41,223 nucleotides of DNA from Vibrio lentus (GTDB lineage: Bacteria; Pseudomonadota; Gammaproteobacteria; Enterobacterales; Vibrionaceae), in NCBI RefSeq assembly GCF_002875945.1, contig NZ_MCZK01000011.1:1-41223 (forward strand), in the 5' to 3' direction. The notes beneath the pieces were generated by a model. That model was not told the DNA's origin. It searched no databases and was given only the letters and a program-made list of their open reading frames with translations. Positions 17,738 through 25,730 of the stretch are shown piece by piece. Numbering within the stretch: position 1 is the stretch's first letter; each line of letters starts with the position of its first letter. Both the position numbers and the translations under genes were made by a program.

Positions 17738-17762
17738 CACGACTAACCCTTGGTTGGTCGTG
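17738..17762 (+). terminator. Hairpin after the 298-aa gene
   Basis: CACGACTAACC pairs with GGTTGGTCGTG (11 pairs, one G-T) around loop CTT. The tail TTCAATCACTT is only weakly T-rich. Confidence 0.6.
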
Positions 17763-17788
17763 TTCAATCACTTATATACCTAACCATT

Positions 17789-18703
17789 ATGTCGATAACC
17801 GCTATTTCAAAATCAACACACCAAGTAAGAGACACAGATTTATCCAAACGCAATTTCAACCCGTTGCCTCTAGTTGCGATGGTTCTGTCTGTGCAGGTAT
17901 TCGCTGAAGAAACGGTACTGAAAGAAGAAACAACTCCAATTGAAGAACCTACGCTTACAGAACAGCACGAGCTTACAGAAGAGCAAACCTTCCAAGACGA
18001 AGCGATACTGGCAGAAAAGTCAGAATCGGAACAAGAAGATGAGTCGCCCTTCACTACGTTAACCAAACTGGGTTTTATCTACTCTCAAAACACCAGTTCA
18101 TCGTTATCTATCAACTCTGGAATATCCGTTGGCTACAAGAAAGAAAACTGGGGGCAGCGCGTTCAGTTCGACACCTACTATACCGATGCTGAAAATGATG
18201 AAGATGGTACTAATCGCTATACCACCAACTATGGCATCAGTTATGACTTGAACGAAGTCACCTATTTGGTTGCAACAACACGTTTTGAACACGACCACTT
18301 TGGCACCTATCGTAAGCAGTTCATTGCTGCTACCGGACTAGGTCGTCACTTTTACGATACCGAAAGAATTAAGCTTCAAGGATCGGCGGGCCCGGGTTAT
18401 CGAATCAGTAAACGACAATCCTCCGATGAAGAGTTCCCCAATAAAGAGAACTATGAACTGATCGTTAATGCTAGTGTTGATGGCTCGCTAACGCTCACAG
18501 AAACGTTCTCTATGGGTGCAACTGCAAACATGGCTTACGGTGAAGAGAACACCAACTACAACCTTAAGGGCTACCTAAAGAACATTCTGATGGGCAATTT
18601 GGCGCTAACCTTTGATACCGAGTACATTTACAACACGACAGTTGCATCAGACCAAAGCAACGCCGAAATCTACAGCTCAATGAACCTCAACTACGACTTT
18701 TAA
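17789..18703 (+). CDS. DUF481 / YdiY-like outer-membrane beta-barrel protein
   Basis: The product is 304 aa from the ATG at 17789. The frame opens earlier with a TTG inside the upstream hairpin, which is unlikely. The signal peptide has a long polar n-region (about 24 residues) before the hydrophobic core LPLVAMVLSVQVFA. Then comes a strongly acidic linker of about 48 residues with loose repeats of the L-T-E type. The rest is amphipathic beta strands with alternating aromatics, ending in N-Y-D-F, a typical outer-membrane terminal Phe. This matches the DUF481 family (salt-induced YdiY-like proteins) of unknown function. It lies alone between hairpins. Confidence 0.72.
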   Translation: MSITAISKSTHQVRDTDLSKRNFNPLPLVAMVLSVQVFAEETVLKEETTPIEEPTLTEQHELTEEQTFQDEAILAEKSESEQEDESPFTTLTKLGFIYSQNTSSSLSINSGISVGYKKENWGQRVQFDTYYTDAENDEDGTNRYTTNYGISYDLNEVTYLVATTRFEHDHFGTYRKQFIAATGLGRHFYDTERIKLQGSAGPGYRISKRQSSDEEFPNKENYELIVNASVDGSLTLTETFSMGATANMAYGEENTNYNLKGYLKNILMGNLALTFDTEYIYNTTVASDQSNAEIYSSMNLNYDF

Positions 18704-18722
18704 GAAAGTTTCCCCCATCGAA

Positions 18723-18742
18723 CATGCAAAAGGATTTGCATG
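18723..18742 (+). other. Perfect hairpin after the DUF481 gene
   Basis: CATGCAAA, loop AGGA, TTTGCATG gives an 8-bp stem 20 nt after the stop. No T-run follows, so it may be a weak terminator or an mRNA 3' protecting stem. Confidence 0.5.
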
Positions 18743-18935
18743 ATCGTCCAGGCTCCCATCACTCCGTAATTTGTTCATCAACCTATATTCCTGCCGCCTA
18801 TTTACTTAAGCACAACCGCTAAGCCGTTATTTGATTATATAGAAAACGTTAATTCTGTTTTGCGTAACGCCCTGTTTATCTACAAACCTTGGTGTAATAG
18901 ATTGGGCTCAAGCAAACAAAAGGAGCGAATACATT

Positions 18936-19847
18936 ATGTTATCTAATCAACTAGAGCGTGCACGCGCCATCGATTTACCGACACGCGAAGCGATGCTTCA
19001 ACGAGCTCCTTCTGTGCAACAATTTTGGGACAACAATAAAAGTTTGTTCAGTGAAGCTTGGAAAGAGTGGGAAGTGAGTGCCGAAGGCAACCAACTGAAT
19101 TTCGATGATTCAATATTAGACGCTCGTCTGCGTAAGGCTGTTAAACAAGCGTGGCAAGACCCAACAAAAGAAATCGCAGTACAAGACTTGCTCGAAGAAG
19201 TCTCACCTGGTGTGTTTAAATTCCAGTTTTTTGACCCGGAGCGTTTGGCCGGACTGCGCGATTACTTAGAACAAGTATCTAAGGCTCAAATCCCGTTACG
19301 CCCGCCTTATGGCATAGTGCTCAACCGAGGTGGTGCAATGCTGGACAGCCGATCTGAAGGCTACTTAGCAGCGCCGAGTTTTCAAACGTTTTATCGTGAT
19401 TTGCTCGACAGTTACATGCGTCCAATTGCTCGCTTGTTGTTCCCAGAAATTATGGGCTATGATACGCAAACTTTTGGATTCTCAATTCAGTATCAAGCGA
19501 ACAAAGACACCTCTTTGCGCCTTCATACTGATGCGTCTTCTGTCACGCTCAATATCAATCTGAATTTACCCGATGAAGCGTTTTCAGGCTCTGCACTCAA
19601 CTTTTATGACCCTATAACGGGCAAAATGAATGAGGCGACGTTTACCCCCGGAATGGCAATGATCCACCGAGGAAACGTAGCACACGCGGCATTGCCAATT
19701 ACCAGTGGTGAGCGTTCTAACTTCGTGTTGTGGCTTTATGGTGATCGAGGTCAGATCCCACGGCACAACTCGGCATTGGAGCCGATAGACGCTCATCAGC
19801 GTTGGGCGGTACCAACGGTTATGACAGATAACTTTGCTCCGTTCTAA
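18936..19847 (+). CDS. 2-oxoglutarate/Fe(II)-dependent oxygenase family protein
   Basis: The product is 303 aa. The double-stranded beta-helix core shows the iron triad H-x-D (His197, Asp199 in R-L-H-T-D-A) and a distal His250 in V-A-H-A-A, with Arg260 (S-G-E-R-S-N) positioned to bind 2-oxoglutarate. This is the prolyl-4-hydroxylase-like layout. Such enzymes use O2 and 2-oxoglutarate to hydroxylate protein or small-molecule substrates in the cytosol. The first 120 residues are an additional helical domain that I cannot assign. AGGAG lies about 10 nt before the ATG. It is a single gene ending at a shared terminator, and no neighbour indicates the substrate. Confidence 0.85.
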   Translation: MLSNQLERARAIDLPTREAMLQRAPSVQQFWDNNKSLFSEAWKEWEVSAEGNQLNFDDSILDARLRKAVKQAWQDPTKEIAVQDLLEEVSPGVFKFQFFDPERLAGLRDYLEQVSKAQIPLRPPYGIVLNRGGAMLDSRSEGYLAAPSFQTFYRDLLDSYMRPIARLLFPEIMGYDTQTFGFSIQYQANKDTSLRLHTDASSVTLNINLNLPDEAFSGSALNFYDPITGKMNEATFTPGMAMIHRGNVAHAALPITSGERSNFVLWLYGDRGQIPRHNSALEPIDAHQRWAVPTVMTDNFAPF

Positions 19848-19916
19848 ATAATTTCGCTCCGTTTTAATCGGTTCGATTCAGATTAGCTTGTTCAGACGGC
19901 TAATACAGTAAATAAC

Positions 19917-19951
19917 AAAGCGCCCACCATGAATAATGGTAGGCGCTTTTT
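19917..19951. terminator. Bidirectional terminator between the oxygenase and RND genes
   Basis: AAAGCGCC-C-ACCAT pairs with ATGGT-A-GGCGCTTT (13 pairs, one mismatch) around GAATA and is followed by T-run. It lies between two convergent genes and serves both. Confidence 0.9.
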
Positions 19952-19991
19952 CGTTTCTTCAATTACGTGAACTGTAAACCGATTAGATAGA

Positions 19992-22900
19992 CTATGCTGG
20001 TTTGGTTCTCAATCGAGTCAGCACATCCATTTGCTTTAGGTTCGCCATACCGACATACGCGACAGGCACTAAAAACAACGAGAAGAAAGTTCCGACAGAC
20101 AAGCCACCGACCAGTACTAATCCAATATTGATGCGACCTAATGAACCCGGACCATCAGCCAGAGCTAAAGGCAGTGAACCTAGGATCATCGTTAATGACG
20201 TCATCAAGATAGGACGCAATCTCGAACGTGCACTGCTGATCGCCGCTTCCTGCGCGCTGGCGCCAGATTTACGTTTCTCGTTCGCGAACTCCACCAGCAA
20301 AATACCGTGTTTAGTCACTAAGCCAACCAAAGTCAGCAAGCCAATTTTTGAGTAGATATTAAGGCTTTGTCCAAATATCGATAACGTCAGAATCGCGCCC
20401 ACGATACACAGTGGAACCGTTAGCAAGATGATCATTGGATCGACAAAGCTTTCAAATTGCGCCGCTAGAATCAGGAAGATGAAAATCAACGCCAATACAA
20501 ACAACACCTGTGCACCGGCTGTTGAATCAACGAGGTCTTTTACACTTCCATTGAATTCGTAGCTCTGCGCTGGTTTCAATAGACTTGGAACGGTGTCATC
20601 AATATAAGCTTTCACATCACTAGCCGTATATCCAGGCATTAAATCTGCGGTAATCTCAGCGCTGTCTTTACCCATGAATGTCTTGAAGTTCGATTCTGAT
20701 GTCACTTGTTTAATCGATACAAACTGAGATAAAGGAAGCCTTTGACCCGACTGTGAATCCACATACAGCTTATCAAGCACCTTGAAATCACCAAGATCAC
20801 TCAGATTTACTTGCACTTGAATTGGGTACGTATAGCCGTCATCCGCTTGTAAATCTGCCGCTTTCACTGAACCTAAGAAAGTAGATAGCGCATTGGTGAC
20901 ATTACTGTAATCTACACCAGACAACACAATCGCATTGCGGTCAATCGACAAGTCATAACGCAATTGGTCACGCAACATTGAGTTTTTAATGTTGGTCACG
21001 CCTTCGTATTTCTCTAGAGCTTCTACTACTTCGTTCGCCGTTTCCGACAATACCGTGGTATCACGGTTAACCGTCGTTAACTCAAGGATCATATTAGTTG
21101 CAATGTTCAAGTTATCAGCAGAGCGAACCTTGAAAGACATGCCGTAGGCAGAGACTGAACTTTGCGCTTTAGCAATAAATTCATTCACCAACTCATCGGC
21201 AGATTGGTCGCGCTCTCCCCAGGGTTTTAATAGAACGTGGTTGGTCGGAGTGCCTTCAATGTAAGACAGGTTAGCTTCCACCGAGTCATCACCTTTGAAC
21301 ACGCTGTTGAGTTGTTCATTGTTGTCGAGATGATACTGACGTCCGACACCTGTAGGAGGCGTTGAAGTGACCTCAACAAAGCCAGTATCTTCCGTTGGTA
21401 GCAGCACTTGAGGCATCTTCCAAACCGCCAAAGCAGACAGTGCAATCAGCATCAAAGCGATACCACTCATCAGAGCTTTACGCTCAAACCATTTGCCTAG
21501 CTCATTGGTGTACACATCAGAGAGAATATTGAGTTTCGCATCGACCTTTTGGTACCACTTTGCGGGTGTTGAAACCGGCTTCATCAAATAGGCGCTCATC
21601 ATTGGCGATAGCGTCAATGCCACAAAACCAGAGATGATCACCGCTGCCGCAAGCGTGAAAGCAAATTGTCTAAATAGGTCGGCGGTTAAGCCTGCCATTA
21701 GTCCAATTGGCAAATACACAACAGCTAAGGTAAGCGTCATTGCAATCACAGGGAATACGATCTCTCGACACCCTTTGATTGCTGCATTAAATGGGGTTTC
21801 ACCCTCTTCAATATGTCGGTAGCAGTTTTCAGCGACAACAATCGCATCATCGACTACCAAACCAATCGCAAGGATGATCGCCAAAATCGTCAGTACATTG
21901 ATACTAAAACCAAGTACATGCATCACTGCAAATACCCCAATCACACACACGGGAATGGTGATGATCGGAATCGAAGCCACACGAACAGAGCCTAAGAACA
22001 GAACCACGACAGCAGAAACGAGAACAATCGCTTCGACCAAAGTCATGAAGCCTTCATCAATCGCCGTTTTAATAAAGTCAGCTTGGTTGTAGACCATTTT
22101 CATTTCAATGCCTTCTGGCAACTGAGGTTGAATCAAGTCGATTTGCTTCTTTACTTTATTGGCGACGGTGACTGGGTTTTCACTTTTCAGTGGCAGTACC
22201 TGAATCGACATCGCAAGGTTGTCATCTACACGAAGAATACTCGGTGTTAGGCTTTCTTCCCCCATTTTGACTTCGGCAATATCACCGATACGAATGATCT
22301 TGCCGTTATCGACACGAACCACCAAGTCTCGAACATCATCAACGCTGGTCACTTGGTTGACTGGGTTAATTGAGAAATCTCGTACCTGACCTTTGATGGT
22401 GCCCGCGGTAAACGTCGCGTTGTATGAGCTTAATGTGCCCACAACGTCTGACGCGCTCATGTTAAGTGCCATCATGCGATCGGGTTGTAGCCAAACACGC
22501 ACCGCCTTTTCACTGCCGCCGTACGGGCCCCAAATACCACCGACACCTTGAATATGCTTAAACTGCGGCACGACTTGTTGGCTAATGTAATCGTACATGT
22601 CTTGCTTAGACATCTTGCCAGTGTTCACAAAAGTAATGATATTACTCGGCATACTGGTGTCAGAAGAGTCGTCTGTGACCGTTGGCTTATCGGTCATACT
22701 TGGCGGGAAATCACCAATCGCTTCGACACTGCTGCGCAAGTTGTTCATCAGGCTTGTGTATTCAACTTCATCAATGTCGTCTTCAAAGATGATTTTAAGA
22801 TTACACGTTCCTTCCTGACAGTCGGTGGTCATCGTTTTCACGCTATCAAGACCCGTTGCCGCAGTGATCAGTTTGTCTGCCACGTTACGTGACATAAACT

Positions 22901-23069
22901 CAGCACTCGCCCCATTAATCGCAGCCGTTACCGTTGCAGAAGGTGTTTTGTGATCAGGGAAATACTGAATCGATAATTTCTGAAATGACAACAGCCCAAG
23001 TAACACAATAGCGATACTCAGGACGGATGCAAAAACAGGATGCTTAATACAAATCTCAGGAAGCTTCAT
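19992..23069 (-). CDS. RND-family efflux pump, inner-membrane transporter
   Basis: The product is 1025 aa, full length for an AcrB-type HAE1 pump with twelve membrane segments and two large periplasmic loops. TM1 is at about 12-30. The TM4 proton-relay pair is Asp407-Asp408 in G-L-V-V-D-D-A-I-V-V-A-E-N. It exports drugs or lipophilic compounds by proton antiport with the adaptor encoded just upstream. Its start overlaps the adaptor stop by 14 nt, with GAGGAG as ribosome site inside that gene. No outer-membrane TolC gene or TetR regulator accompanies it. An uncommon point is a cysteine pair in the first periplasmic domain (Cys84, Cys89). The substrate is unknown. Confidence 0.94.
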   Translation of the reverse strand: MKLPEICIKHPVFASVLSIAIVLLGLLSFQKLSIQYFPDHKTPSATVTAAINGASAEFMSRNVADKLITAATGLDSVKTMTTDCQEGTCNLKIIFEDDIDEVEYTSLMNNLRSSVEAIGDFPPSMTDKPTVTDDSSDTSMPSNIITFVNTGKMSKQDMYDYISQQVVPQFKHIQGVGGIWGPYGGSEKAVRVWLQPDRMMALNMSASDVVGTLSSYNATFTAGTIKGQVRDFSINPVNQVTSVDDVRDLVVRVDNGKIIRIGDIAEVKMGEESLTPSILRVDDNLAMSIQVLPLKSENPVTVANKVKKQIDLIQPQLPEGIEMKMVYNQADFIKTAIDEGFMTLVEAIVLVSAVVVLFLGSVRVASIPIITIPVCVIGVFAVMHVLGFSINVLTILAIILAIGLVVDDAIVVAENCYRHIEEGETPFNAAIKGCREIVFPVIAMTLTLAVVYLPIGLMAGLTADLFRQFAFTLAAAVIISGFVALTLSPMMSAYLMKPVSTPAKWYQKVDAKLNILSDVYTNELGKWFERKALMSGIALMLIALSALAVWKMPQVLLPTEDTGFVEVTSTPPTGVGRQYHLDNNEQLNSVFKGDDSVEANLSYIEGTPTNHVLLKPWGERDQSADELVNEFIAKAQSSVSAYGMSFKVRSADNLNIATNMILELTTVNRDTTVLSETANEVVEALEKYEGVTNIKNSMLRDQLRYDLSIDRNAIVLSGVDYSNVTNALSTFLGSVKAADLQADDGYTYPIQVQVNLSDLGDFKVLDKLYVDSQSGQRLPLSQFVSIKQVTSESNFKTFMGKDSAEITADLMPGYTASDVKAYIDDTVPSLLKPAQSYEFNGSVKDLVDSTAGAQVLFVLALIFIFLILAAQFESFVDPMIILLTVPLCIVGAILTLSIFGQSLNIYSKIGLLTLVGLVTKHGILLVEFANEKRKSGASAQEAAISSARSRLRPILMTSLTMILGSLPLALADGPGSLGRINIGLVLVGGLSVGTFFSLFLVPVAYVGMANLKQMDVLTRLRTKPA

Positions 23070-24327
23070 TCTCGTTCTCCTCGGTGGTCGCTTCCTTGCC
23101 TGAATTTACGGTATTTTTTGACTCATTAGTGGGTGCGCTTTCGACTTGCTCTTGCTTCACGTCGTTCGTTTTTGGAAGTTCTGTACTCGCTTCTTCGAGC
23201 AGTTCAGCTTTCACTTTTGGTGATTGCTTTGTCCAATCGACAGAAGGCTCGATTGGATGCTGTTCTTGGACTGACTTAATGGCTTTCACCTCAGCGTTTG
23301 GATTCATCACCTTAACCAGAGATTCAGCTTTGAGGTTCTGCTGTCCTGTTGCGACAACGCTTTCTCCTAGCTCAAGTCCCTTCTCGACCACCACATACCC
23401 ATCATTAGTATTTACACCTAGCTCAACAATTCGTTGTTCGATGTTGTTACCGTTTACCACCCATACAAAGCGCTTAGTGTCCTTTGCTTGCACCGAGTTT
23501 TGAGACACGACCATTTGCATTGAATCTTCGCTGGTCATTTGACTCAACTTGGCAAACATACCCGGAACTAAACGATGTTTAGGGTTAGTGACATGCGCAT
23601 GAACCTCAACACGACCGGAGCTTTCGTCAACGGCTGGCGCGATATAATCAACCACACCTTCGAACGATTCCTCGGGAAATGCGTCCACTTGAATCAAGAC
23701 ACTCTGACCGAGCTTTGCATTACCCAAGTCAGACTGGCCAATCGCGTATTGCACTTCAACAGGATCAAGTTTGATCAAGCTAACCAATGCCGTCGAACTG
23801 TCGATTTTACTTCCAACCGAATGGCTGAAGTTAGTTAGCTGCCCGTCAAATGGGGCAACCAACAGGTAATCGTTCATCAGTGCTTCTTTCTGACGGAAAT
23901 CGGCCGCCGCTAGATTGGCTTGCTCTTTTAGCTCTTCTACGTCTTGTTGAGACATGGAATCAGGTTGCTTCTTTAGTAACTCACGCACTCGTTTTAACTT
24001 CGATTTCGCTAGCGCGAGTGAGCTTCTTGCTTTATCAAGATCGGCTTTAGCTTTGGTGTTATCGAGCTGAGCGATCAGTTCGCCTTTTTTAACAGAATCA
24101 CCATCTTTGAAATGAATCGTAAGTATTTTGTCGGAAGCACTGAAAGTAAGCGCTGCAGAGTCTGTGGCTCTAATTTTGCCGACTTCTCGAATTGATGAGG
24201 TAAAAGCCTGTGTATGCGCTTTTTCGACCGTGACGGGCACCAATGGTGAGTCTTGTGCTAGCGTCGGTGTTGTATTTAAGGCGAATAGAGCCAAAGCAAT
24301 GGTTTTACTAAGCTTTTTAAATTTCAT
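23056..24327 (-). CDS. RND efflux periplasmic adaptor (membrane fusion protein)
   Basis: The product is 423 aa from the ATG at 24327; the frame opens two codons earlier with TTG, which is less likely. Residues 1-24 are a signal peptide ending T-L-A before Gln-Asp. Then follow the lipoyl-like half (G-D-S-V-K-K-G-E-L-I-A-Q-L-D-N-T), a helical hairpin of alanine/lysine-rich coiled coil (about 90-150), the second lipoyl half (V-A-P-F-D-G-Q-L) and beta-barrel domains. The last 50 residues are an acidic, Ser/Thr/Asn/Glu-rich disordered tail not typical of the family. It links the RND pump to an outer-membrane channel. It is the first gene of the two-gene operon. Confidence 0.92.
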   Translation of the reverse strand: MKFKKLSKTIALALFALNTTPTLAQDSPLVPVTVEKAHTQAFTSSIREVGKIRATDSAALTFSASDKILTIHFKDGDSVKKGELIAQLDNTKAKADLDKARSSLALAKSKLKRVRELLKKQPDSMSQQDVEELKEQANLAAADFRQKEALMNDYLLVAPFDGQLTNFSHSVGSKIDSSTALVSLIKLDPVEVQYAIGQSDLGNAKLGQSVLIQVDAFPEESFEGVVDYIAPAVDESSGRVEVHAHVTNPKHRLVPGMFAKLSQMTSEDSMQMVVSQNSVQAKDTKRFVWVVNGNNIEQRIVELGVNTNDGYVVVEKGLELGESVVATGQQNLKAESLVKVMNPNAEVKAIKSVQEQHPIEPSVDWTKQSPKVKAELLEEASTELPKTNDVKQEQVESAPTNESKNTVNSGKEATTEENENEAS

Positions 24328-24380
24328 GTTCAATAACCATAAGTCGCCACAATCATCTGATTTGAAGCGTTTTTCTGTGC

Positions 24381-24435
24381 AGCCGTTGTTAGCTAAATAA
24401 GCATCCAGCTATTTATATCAATGCTAACAACAGCC
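24381..24435. promoter_or_regulatory. Inverted repeat upstream of the RND operon
   Basis: GTTGTTAGC (24385-24393) and GCTAACAAC (24423-24431) are perfect 9-bp arms, extended to 13 with two mismatches, and separated by 29 nt. A shorter inner TAAATA/TATTTA pair lies between them. The site sits 54-108 nt before the adaptor start, where an operator or a leader stem could act. Confidence 0.4.
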
Positions 24436-24447
24436 ATAAGTTCGGAA

Positions 24448-24475
24448 TAAGGCTCAATATTGCTAGTGAGCCTTA
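24448..24475 (-). terminator. Probable terminator of volA-fadL
   Basis: TAAGGCTCA and TGAGCCTTA form a 9-bp stem with a 10-nt loop, 60 nt beyond the fadL stop on the minus strand. The T content after the stem is modest. Confidence 0.55.
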
Positions 24476-24536
24476 CGATGTTTTTACTTGGCTAAACCAA
24501 GAACAAAGATGAATAATTAGGGTTTATGACTACCCG

Positions 24537-25730
24537 CTAAAAACGATGCTGATATTGAACACCAACGAGCAAAGCATCGGCGGTGACATCAGCGGATATA
24601 TTGGATTGGCTTCCCGGAATGGTTGTTAAACTCTCATCAACGTGTTGCGATTCACCAATGATGAACCCTGCACCTAAATCAACAGAACTAGCGGCTGTAA
24701 GATGATAAGTGCCGCCCACGGTTAACCAGTGACGATTTACATCAGGGATAGATAAGGACGTCAGTTCATCGGTTGGAGAGATGTCATACATGTAGCCCGC
24801 TCGCAGAATGATGTCTTTTGACATGGTGTAAGTGCCGCCAACCGAAACGTGTCCCGCGTCTTTCCATTGGTAATCTTTAATAGAATCGTCATATGAATCA
24901 GACGTTAACGAGTCAAATTCAGACCAATTCACCCATTGCAGACTGTAGTGGAAAGCCCACTGTTCGTTGAGTTGGTGCCAGCCAGAAAACTCTAATGTGT
25001 CTGGCAACGGAACATTCATTTTGTCAGCCGCAACTCCTCCTTTCGTGATGTCACCTTCTACTTCGATATCTGGGCTATAACGGTAGGTAATACCAAATTT
25101 ATTGCGTTCATTAACTTGATACGTTGCACCAACATTAGCGCCTAATCCGAAGCCGTCAGCGTCTACATTCAGAAGATTTTTACGCGAGATTTCGCCCTCT
25201 CCGTAGATAACATCAATACCCGCGCCTAAGTTGATTTTTTCAGACAACTCATAAGCAACAGCAAAACCAACATTGATACTTGAGAGTGCGGTTTTTCCTC
25301 CAAACTCATCCGCTTCAAACGAATCATCAAACTCAACATCCGTACCGAAATTGGAATGGACGGTTGCGCCCAAAGTAAATTTGGAACCTTGAATTGGATG
25401 CACGTAATGGATATTCGGTACTAGCGTACCCGCGCTGAGTTCTTGGTCACTGATTGATGTCGTATCACCTATCAAAGGTGTGTAACTGATATTCGATACA
25501 TCAATCCCACTATCAATATAGATAGCGCCTACCGACAACATAGGTTGTTCGATGTAAGCCATCGCAGCACTGTTCTTAGCAACAATCGCTGCGCTATCTG
25601 CCATTACCGCGTCACCTGCGAATGCACGACCTAACCCTGTTGCTGACTGCGCGTTAAGTTGGAAGCCAGCTGCGTTAGTTAAACAAGGGATCAGAGCAGC
25701 TGCAGTGCCCAATAAAAGTTTATTCTTCAT
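24537..25730 (-). CDS. fadL: FadL-family long-chain fatty acid outer-membrane transporter
   Basis: The product is 397 aa. The signal peptide is MKNKLLLGTAAALIPCLTNA, followed by the FadL/OmpP1/TodX signature A-G-F-Q-L-N-A-Q-S-A-T-G-L-G-R-A-F-A-G. The segment K-N-S-A-A-M-A occupies the place of the FadL N-P-A plug motif. The rest is amphipathic beta strands ending Q-Y-Q-H-R-F with terminal Phe, a 14-stranded barrel in the family. It lets hydrophobic substrates such as fatty acids diffuse across the outer membrane. Its start overlaps the end of the lysophospholipase gene by 11 nt, so the two are co-translated. In Vibrio this pairing couples fatty-acid release at the surface to uptake. Confidence 0.9.
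   Translation of the reverse strand: MKNKLLLGTAAALIPCLTNAAGFQLNAQSATGLGRAFAGDAVMADSAAIVAKNSAAMAYIEQPMLSVGAIYIDSGIDVSNISYTPLIGDTTSISDQELSAGTLVPNIHYVHPIQGSKFTLGATVHSNFGTDVEFDDSFEADEFGGKTALSSINVGFAVAYELSEKINLGAGIDVIYGEGEISRKNLLNVDADGFGLGANVGATYQVNERNKFGITYRYSPDIEVEGDITKGGVAADKMNVPLPDTLEFSGWHQLNEQWAFHYSLQWVNWSEFDSLTSDSYDDSIKDYQWKDAGHVSVGGTYTMSKDIILRAGYMYDISPTDELTSLSIPDVNRHWLTVGGTYHLTAASSVDLGAGFIIGESQHVDESLTTIPGSQSNISADVTADALLVGVQYQHRF

Noticed and set aside
22548..22892. 114-aa ORF antisense to the RND gene
   Set aside because: It lies opposite conserved RND sequence with AcrB-type motifs and has no independent evidence.
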